The position numbers and the translations under genes were made by a program. A stretch of 64,000 bases of DNA from Zygnema cylindricum (Eukaryota; Streptophyta; Zygnematophyceae; Zygnematales; Zygnemataceae). The stretch spans positions 1-64,000 of the forward strand of contig JBBHKE010003426.1 of assembly GCA_037447655.1 (NCBI GenBank), in the 5' to 3' direction. Under the pieces are notes generated by a model, which saw nothing but the letters and a program-made list of their open reading frames with translations, was not told the DNA's origin and did no database searches. Each line of letters begins with the position of its first letter. Position 1 is the first letter of the stretch. Positions 58,401-64,000 of the stretch are shown here, one piece after another.

Positions 58401-61400
58401 ATTGGCAAATAGCAAACGTCTAAAGGAGCGAAGTCAAATGTTGATACTATCTTATGGACATAAATCCTTAAATAGAGTCATGTAGTGATGCATGATTTGA
58501 AAACCAAGCTTCAAAGTTTGGGAGCTTAGACCCTTACGCGTCAAATGTTCCAGCCATGATTTATTTATTGGTGGTCAAAATAAGCATGAAATACGTTGCA
58601 TTACGTACTTTCTTCTTTGTCCTACCAAGAGAAAGAGACACTCCTAACCCTACTGCAATTAAACATGATCTATAAAAAGGATGTTGGGTTCAAGTTAGTG
58701 AAATATCATCTTGTTTCCTACAAGTAGATGTTGAATTCACGGGGCCTTCATCGTAGGAAACATTGAACCGTCATTAACGTCACTTATTATTTTACGAAAC
58801 ACTGACCTGGTCCTTGAAATACCCGAAAAGAAAAAATTATGCTATGGTCACACTTATTTTCCATTCTGATGTTTTATTGTTTTCAAAAATAACGAATGCT
58901 ATAGTGGATAATCAGAAACAGGTTTGAAAGAAGAATGCGTTGACTACCCAGAACTCATAAAGGAAGGTCATAAGCAGGAGTCATGGAAGAAATTTATTTT
59001 TCCTTTCTTCCCTAGAAATAAAGAGAACTGATTATTTTTTTTCTTTTTTTTCTGTATTTGAATTTTCTTCTACGTGGTAAACCAACACTCGACCAGCTTC
59101 CACCAACTTCGCGTACCCAACATTCAACACTACTTTACCCCTTTTATACCAGGGAAGCGCTATTTTTTTTGCGGGCCGTTTGATTCTTACAACGAAGGAA
59201 TGGCAAGGAGGGCAAGTGTTGCTCCAAAGCCCAGTGCAATTGTTAAAAGACAACTCTAATAAACTGTGTGAAGCTGCTTCGTTTGGAGTACAATTCTCTT
59301 ATAGCAACTACCCAAATAGCGCCTGCCGTGGCGATGGATTTACATTCTTCTTTTTGGCCTCCAACGCACAAGTGGATACGATGGGCGGCATGGGCTACTC
59401 ATTCGGGTTTGACTACTTGGGCAAGCCTGCTGTAGGTGGTTTTGCTATTACCTTCGATACAAAAAACTCAGCTGTGGGCATGCGAACTGATTTTTCCCAT
59501 GTCCCAGCCAAATCAACTCGATCTCCTGTTCTCGAAGCCAACACTCCGGCACGCAAATATGCATGGATTGATTATGAGGCAAAATCTGGAACCTTTGTCG
59601 TGTACCTCAGCCAGTTGTACATTAAGCCAGTTGAACCTTCATTTACTTTCACTAAATCGCTTTGCGACTTGCTACGGTCAACCAGTTGTAGCACATGCAA
59701 TAATGTCATGTCAGCATACATGGGATTTTCTGCTGGAACAAGCACTTGTGCTGACAGACATGAGGTTTACGCATGGAACTTCCAGAGTAACTTCCAAGGT
59801 ATGATCAAAACGTAATCCTTAAACCGGTCAATAGTGTAGGCATAAATTATCTTATTAGAACCAGCAAAAACTGATTGCGAACCTCAGAAATGTCGCCTTG
59901 TGATTATTTAATCATCAAATCTTGATGGTGATCTGGCCTTTGCTTATAGTCGTTGTTTGACGTGTTATTGCTCCATAATATTCTTCTCGCTATTTTTTTT
60001 TTCCTAATGAAGTCATCCTTATATTTTCACATTTTTAACCCTCAATATATAACTTACAATCAAAATAATTTATGTGCCAATTTTTATTTTTTTAAGTTAG
60101 ACTTATGAATCATACTTGTTTTTTTCATTAATGACATGTTTGCGAACTCTTGTGTATGTACTGGACAAATTTCTGGACAAATTTCTTGACAGTGTGCAGA
60201 GAGATGGAAAAAAACAGAATATAGATTCTTTTTTTACCAATATTTGGGCCAAAATGCACCAAAACGTATTGTTATATATTTCTATTGCAGTGGCAGAAAA
60301 GATACTTTACTTATATGGGACAAAGGTTTTGACGTAGATTTGGGAAAGAAACCAAAAATAGCTTAGGGAAAATTTGTCGCATTGTTGGACTGCCATTTGA
60401 TAAGAAAGGTATATCAGTCCATAATCAATGATCACCACATTTGATCATACATTTTCAAAATATACATTTTTTTTTTTCGGCACGTTAGGGGTATAATTAT
60501 ATTCTTGCGGTACCCGTTGGTCATACTATAATCATTTTTGTACAAGGCATAGGAAACTTCACGGCCAGTCGTAGGTTGGCTGTTCACCATAAAAGTCCTT
60601 TTAAATAAGACTTTCAAAGGCATATGGAACCACGAACCCTCTTAGTTTTTATAACCCTTAGTTATATATCCGTAGTTGCATAAGTTTAATTCCTGGCCCT
60701 TTCTTTTCAAATTTACATGTTAATGTGAAAAACATCATGTGTGGCAAGTCTATGATATGGAGTCCCAAGTGGGAAAATTATTCACTTTGAGAATTTAAGG
60801 AAATGTTATGAGTTTATGTAATAAAGACCATCTTTTAACAAAAACTTTAGTGCATGTTCTCGTCCATAATTGCAGCTCCTCCTCCCCCACCTCCCTCTCC
60901 ACCTCTACCGCCACCTTCGCCACCTCCACCACCGCCACCAAGTCCCCCCCCTTCTCCTCCACTGTCTATCTTGGGTTTGTAACTAACTGCCACCTCGCCC
61001 CTAACCATCTTTACTTTTAGGTCATTGCGGTTATCTTTGTGATATGTTTTACGGAAGCCATTATGTCCAACATTATTAAATTCATGCGTTCTATTTTTGT
61101 TTCAATTTCATGGAATACATATACAAATTTTGTTTATCAAACGTGATATTGTTGTGAAATCTACTCCAGGGATTACCATAGAAATATTATGTTTAAACCT
61201 ATTGTTTGTTGGCAATTTTTTGGCATGTCAAAGTGCAGAGGAAATCACTGCAGACTGATGCCCACTTCATTTAACCCTTTTATCTTTTCCCCATCATTAA
61301 TTATTGAATTTGTTGGGCCAATAATCCCCACAATTTCGAAGGCCATGCGAGGTCCCTTACTGCATTAACTGCAAAATGGTTTAGCATGGAGGCCTTCAAC

Positions 61401-62973
61401 ATTAAATTCAGATAGTAGGTCATTCTAGGAACTAAAGTATTTGTTCTTTCCATTCAACCGAAGTTTCAAGCCTGAATTCTCCCCATAACGCTATTTTCTT
61501 GTGGATCCTCATTATAGAACAAAATATTTGCCCGAACCATAGAAAAATAACTTGATATCATTTTGTGCAGAGCCCGAAAGCTGTCTCTCTGTTGGTTTAA
61601 TTGATGTTTACTCAAAGTATCCGGGCCTGGGATATTCAAATCCTGTTTGCGACGTTACACCCAGCTTCAGCATATGCCAATGGGGGTGCACATCGAACTG
61701 CACTTGCTTGGGCTTCTACTATGACGCCAAGTATAAAAAATGCTGCCTAAGTACCACGTCCAACATCCCCACAACAATTGAAATAGGCGACACATACTTA
61801 CGCGCATTGAGTAAGTTATCAGCATATCTTACTACAAGAGAAGCGTGATTGTTGGACATTGTTGACATTGATCAACTGCTATATTAGTGAAAGGAAATTT
61901 GAATTTTGGATGCCTACCACAAAAACAATGTTTGCTTGTTAATCGCTTTCTTGCTTGTTGTTTGCTTGCTTGTTGAAGCCTTTACGAGGATCAGCTTGTT
62001 TATTCCCTACCAATAAATAGATTTGAATTACAATTGATTGAAGTTTAGCGTTTAGCCTGTGAAATGCTAATTTACACGTACTATTTAACGTCAAAATCTT
62101 GCAAACTAGGCTTGCAAAAATTGAAGGATAAAAATAAATTATTATGGTGTGTGAGAAATCACAACAAAGGTTGTTAATTGTAATATCACTTATCCGTTCA
62201 AACTTGTTTGTTTTCTGTTGCATGAAAAATGGAACAACCGTCACCAGCCACCATCAAGTTCTCATATCCAGGGTTCACATCTACCTCACCAATTGTCTTC
62301 CAAGGGGATGCTATGATTGCTGGCTCTCGGTTACAGCTAACTTCAAAACAATGGCAGGGTGGACAAGCCTTCTTGCAAAATCCAGTCAAGCTGCTACAAA
62401 ATGATGGTTACAATAGATGTCAAGCGGCATCATTTGCAGTGCGGTTTTCCTTTAGTAACTATAACAACGATGGTTTATGTCATGGCGATGGTCTTTCTTT
62501 CTACCTTTTGGCTTCCAATGCCGAATTAAATCAGTTGGGAGGTGGCGCGTACTCACTTGGATTCGATTACTTTGGGCAAAGTCTGGTCGGAAGCGTTGCT
62601 GTTGTTTTTGACACATTCATCAACTTCAAAGATCCAAATGGTCGTTACGTGGGTATTCGTGAAAATTTCGGTTTTTTGCCGGTGAAATTTCAAGTGACTT
62701 CAATCATCGATAGTTTCAGTACAGCCCGCAAGTATGTGTGGGTGGACTACGACGGTGGTTCGAAGAACTTTTCGATATACATCAATACGGCGTCTACAAA
62801 ACCTACTGAACCGCAACTTGTGTATGAAAAATCTCTTTGTGATTTGTTACGACCAGCCAATTGTAGCACATGCGACCAGGTGGCATCGGCATATCTTGGA
62901 TTTACAGCGGGAACTGGCTCATGTGCTGACGTTCATGAAATTCACGCATGGAGCTTCCAAAGCGACTTTGTTG
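52407..62973 (+). CDS. Secreted modular lectin: (Pro-rich, PAN/apple-like, L-type lectin) x2 or more
   Basis: Seven exons are visible: 52407-52473, 57028-57288, 58131-58376, 59097-59798, 60876-60974, 61571-61810 and 62248-62973. Every junction is GT-AG and phase 1, and the spliced frame stays open for 780 codons plus one base. Order: signal peptide (1-22), Pro-rich (23-109), 8-Cys PAN/apple-like (110-191), L-type lectin (192-425), Pro-rich (426-458), PAN/apple-like (459-538), L-type lectin (539-780). The last exon ends at a donor (GTTG|GTATGA), so more exons follow outside what I can identify. Pro-rich SPPP linkers are typical of hydroxyproline-rich wall glycoproteins; L-type lectin and PAN-like domains bind glycans or protein partners in plant receptors. 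A surface or wall glycan-binding role is inferred. No membrane segment or kinase is visible. Exon structure is manual. Confidence 0.88.
53640..54345 (-). pseudogene. Copia pol relic in intron 1 of the lectin gene
   Basis: Minus-strand fragments from 54345 downwards read ENKSWELVETKKK, then VKGFNQTYEIDYGLTF, AAHYLKFHLMDICMDLEGFV and NPIRRLKKHPFAFREWIKIG (RT with internal deletions), then INCDNQGRIVDVGT, ETKHVDNQH and REAKLCFY (end of RNase H) near 53660-53870. Frames change repeatedly, and most of RT and RNase H is missing. It is antisense to the lectin gene and unrelated to its function. Confidence 0.72.
54356..54820. mobile_element. Possible LTR in intron 1
   Basis: TGTTGGAGGTTGG to TTAATCTAACA, 465 bp, with TGTT...AACA ends and a TATATAAAAG box about 35 bp in on the plus strand. 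It adjoins the Copia relic. No duplicated flanks (TCCAA / CAAGG) and no partner LTR were found. Confidence 0.3.
54821..57027 (+). other. Rest of intron 1 of the lectin gene
   Basis: AT-rich intronic sequence without a recognised exon or element. A short direct repeat GCTTTCCTTGTCAGACC occurs twice near 55528-55565. Intron 1 as a whole is about 4.55 kb (52474-57027). Confidence 0.5.
57028..57288 (+). CDS. Lectin gene exon 2: Pro-rich linker
   Basis: After acceptor TTGCAG the exon encodes 87 residues, VSASPPPRRPPPSSPPPSPP onwards, almost all Pro with Ser, Lys and Arg. SPPP motifs are the classic context for Pro hydroxylation and arabinosylation in plant and green-algal wall proteins. It ends CCAGAAG|GTTTGT in phase 1. 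Confidence 0.88.
58131..58376 (+). CDS. Lectin gene exon 3: PAN/apple-like Cys-rich domain 1
   Basis: 82 codons between CGCGCAG and A|GTAAGT. The core reads SLNICQNTCSRDCSCYGFYI then GRQCCIMR, resembling the C-x3-C-x3-C-x-C-(G/A)F/Y...C(C) signature of PAN_2/apple domains found in plant G-type receptor kinases. Eight Cys suggest four disulfides. GLLDVFTKYESLSVG opens the domain and GETYVRAKS closes it, both matched in the second copy. Confidence 0.8.
59097..59798 (+). CDS. Lectin gene exon 4: L-type lectin domain 1
   Basis: 234 codons between GACCAG and CCAAG|GTATGA. The acceptor is placed here because a TAA lies upstream in frame and the equivalent exon 7 uses the same position (TCACCAG). 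Landmarks: TKEWQGGQVLLQSPVQLL, SFGVQFSYSNYP, CRGDGFTFFFLASN (with the conserved sugar-site Asp), GFAITFDTKNSAVGM (FDT..N, metal-site pattern), KYAWIDYEAKSGTFVVYLS and AYMGFSAGTSTCADRHEVYA with AWNF. This is the legume-lectin fold order. The DP and H of the classic FDTxxN...DPxxxHVGI loop are shortened here. Confidence 0.9.
60876..60974 (+). CDS. Lectin gene exon 5: short Pro-rich linker
   Basis: 33 codons from AATTGCAG to TTGG|GTTTGT, phase 1 both ends: PPPPPPSPPLPPPSPPPPPP then PSPPPSPPLSILG. It is the second linker, about one third the length of the first. Confidence 0.82.
61571..61810 (+). CDS. Lectin gene exon 6: PAN/apple-like domain 2
   Basis: 80 codons from TTTGTGCAG to TTGA|GTAAGT. 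SICQWGCTSNCTCLGFYYDA then KKCCLSTTS keeps all eight Cys of exon 3 in the same order, with GLIDVYSKYPG and GDTYLRALS matching its ends. NCT is a potential N-glycosylation site. Confidence 0.83.
62248..62973 (+). CDS. Lectin gene exon 7: L-type lectin domain 2
   Basis: 242 codons. Landmarks: SKQWQGGQAFLQNPVKLLQN, CHGDGLSFYLLASN, then VAVVFDTFINFKDPNGRYVG, which is close to the textbook legume-lectin loop FDTxxN..DP...VGI, then RKYVWVDYDGG and AYLGFTAGTGSCADVHEIHA with AWSF. Six Cys are shared with domain 1 (CEAAS/CQAAS, CxGDG, SLCDLL, CSTC, CAD). This copy looks the better candidate for metal and sugar binding. The exon ends in a phase-1 donor, so coding continues downstream. Confidence 0.92.
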
Positions 62974-64000
62974 GTATGAAGAATTACCACCCAAAAAATC
63001 CCAAAAACCTAAAAAAAACCCCAAAAATTCGTATTTGTCGTTTGTTTAAATTTTCAATTGATATGGTCTAACTATAAAAATATGGTATGGAGATAGCTAA
63101 TACAAATTATATACATACACGTCTCTTGAATGGTTAACGGAAGCGTCAATAGTCCAAACCATTGTAAGAGTCGTATTTTTTTTTAAGATTATATCTCTGT
63201 AGTCCAATCTATCATTCACCATTCTCCAGCTTGCAATCTATTCAGCATGCTTGGCGATTATGCTACTTTAGGAATCCAGCAAGTTTGGACATACGATTGG
63301 CATTTAAACTGCAACAATGCTGCTTTTGTTTAGAAACAAAACAATTGGGCAGACAGAAATAAAAGATGCTAGAGACAAACCCACCACAAGATTACTGGAT
63401 TTAAAAAAGCTTATCAAGAAAACAAGTCTAAATGTTAAACTGCTAGAGAGTAGAATTTTTAGCATGAGGCAAAAGATGCTTGGATTAGCAGAGTAAGGGC
63501 TGACATGTAGTCAAATGGTTCACTATTGCTACGTTCATTTTGTTCATTCTAGCGTCTCAATATTAAGTTTAACTAGGAGAAAGGCAAGAATAGGATTGGG
63601 GACACAACAACCTTAGGACTTTCCAGAATGTTTGTTATTCCTGAAACTCGAAGCGTTTGTTTGATTGGTTATTAGAGAAGATTTAACTAACTCAATGAAA
63701 ATATCCGGGACAGCAAGAGTATAAAATTTCTTTTTATGCCTAACTGGTATGCTTTACACAATATCGTACTTTAAATACAGTAAAAAGAGCCAAACGCTTA
63801 AGCTGCTCCAGGACAGCACCATTGAAGCAACTTCATTGGATGTCGGAGATATTCTATGAATTTTTCTTCTAAGGCGGAAGGGTTGGATGTCGGATCTAGA
63901 GTTATGTTTTGAATGAGCAGCAGATTTCACGAGATTAGTGTGGCACATTCCTAGCACACTGTCATCTGCAATAAAAAATTATAGTTCAAATATGTTTCCC
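62974..64000 (+). other. Probable next intron of the lectin gene
   Basis: After the donor at 62973/62974 I find no further Pro-rich, Cys-rich or lectin-like exon up to the window edge. The sequence is AT-rich and looks intronic. The gene's 3' end is not in the window. Confidence 0.5.

Noticed and set aside
59074-59259. ORF starting MVNQHSTSFHQL before the lectin domain
   Set aside because: Out of frame with the lectin domain; the exon frame begins at the CCAG acceptor at 59096/59097 and matches the second lectin exon.

Overview
The window is nuclear DNA of a eukaryote, most likely a streptophyte green alga of the Chara type. That assignment is an inference from style, not from a marker gene: GT-AG introns of up to 4.5 kb, Ser-Pro-rich cell-wall-like exons, plant-type L-type lectin and PAN/apple-like domains, plant-type Copia elements, and very dense repeats. 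No rRNA, tRNA or housekeeping gene was recognised.

From 1 to about 49 kb the window is nested transposable-element debris. It starts with a LINE reverse-transcriptase scrap (1-366, minus), a long polypurine/(GA)n tract (2.86-3.34 kb) and the 3' end of a Copia element with its LTR (3.36-5.02 kb). Next comes an old pogo-like DNA transposon copy (5.02-5.66 and 12.01-13.91 kb), split by a complete but dead Copia element (5661-12008). A second Copia element on the minus strand (13912-21806) follows; its 3' LTR carries a solo LTR flanked by a perfect 5-bp duplication (GTGAC), and it contains a duplicated protease-integrase segment beside a 10-N assembly gap. After that lie a degenerate Copia-gag-like stretch (21.8-25.0 kb) and a 5'-truncated R2-like LINE (26.8-28.3 kb). 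From 29841 to 38544 lies a non-autonomous LTR element (LARD-like), with a good primer-binding site and a 5-bp target duplication (GCGTG). Its 5' LTR is itself split by a 4.2-kb insertion. An empty-site-like relative of the insertion point lies at 48.82-48.87 kb.

A second, fuller copy of the pogo-like transposon occupies about 41.3-48.3 kb. It has a spliced transposase gene on the minus strand and, inside its first large intron, a second same-strand ORF for an unknown acidic, coiled-coil-ended protein. A foldback element of 829 bp with roughly 300-bp inverted repeats and an 8-bp target duplication sits at 49465-50293.

The one host gene I am confident in begins at 52407 (plus) and runs past the last visible exon at 62973, probably out of the window. 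It encodes a secreted modular protein: signal peptide, then two rounds of Pro-rich (SPPP) linker, 8-Cys PAN/apple-like domain and L-type (legume) lectin domain. All seven visible exons join in phase 1, so each domain is a shuffle-able, in-frame unit. A cell-wall or surface glycan-binding role is likely. Whether it ends in a membrane anchor or kinase cannot be seen here.
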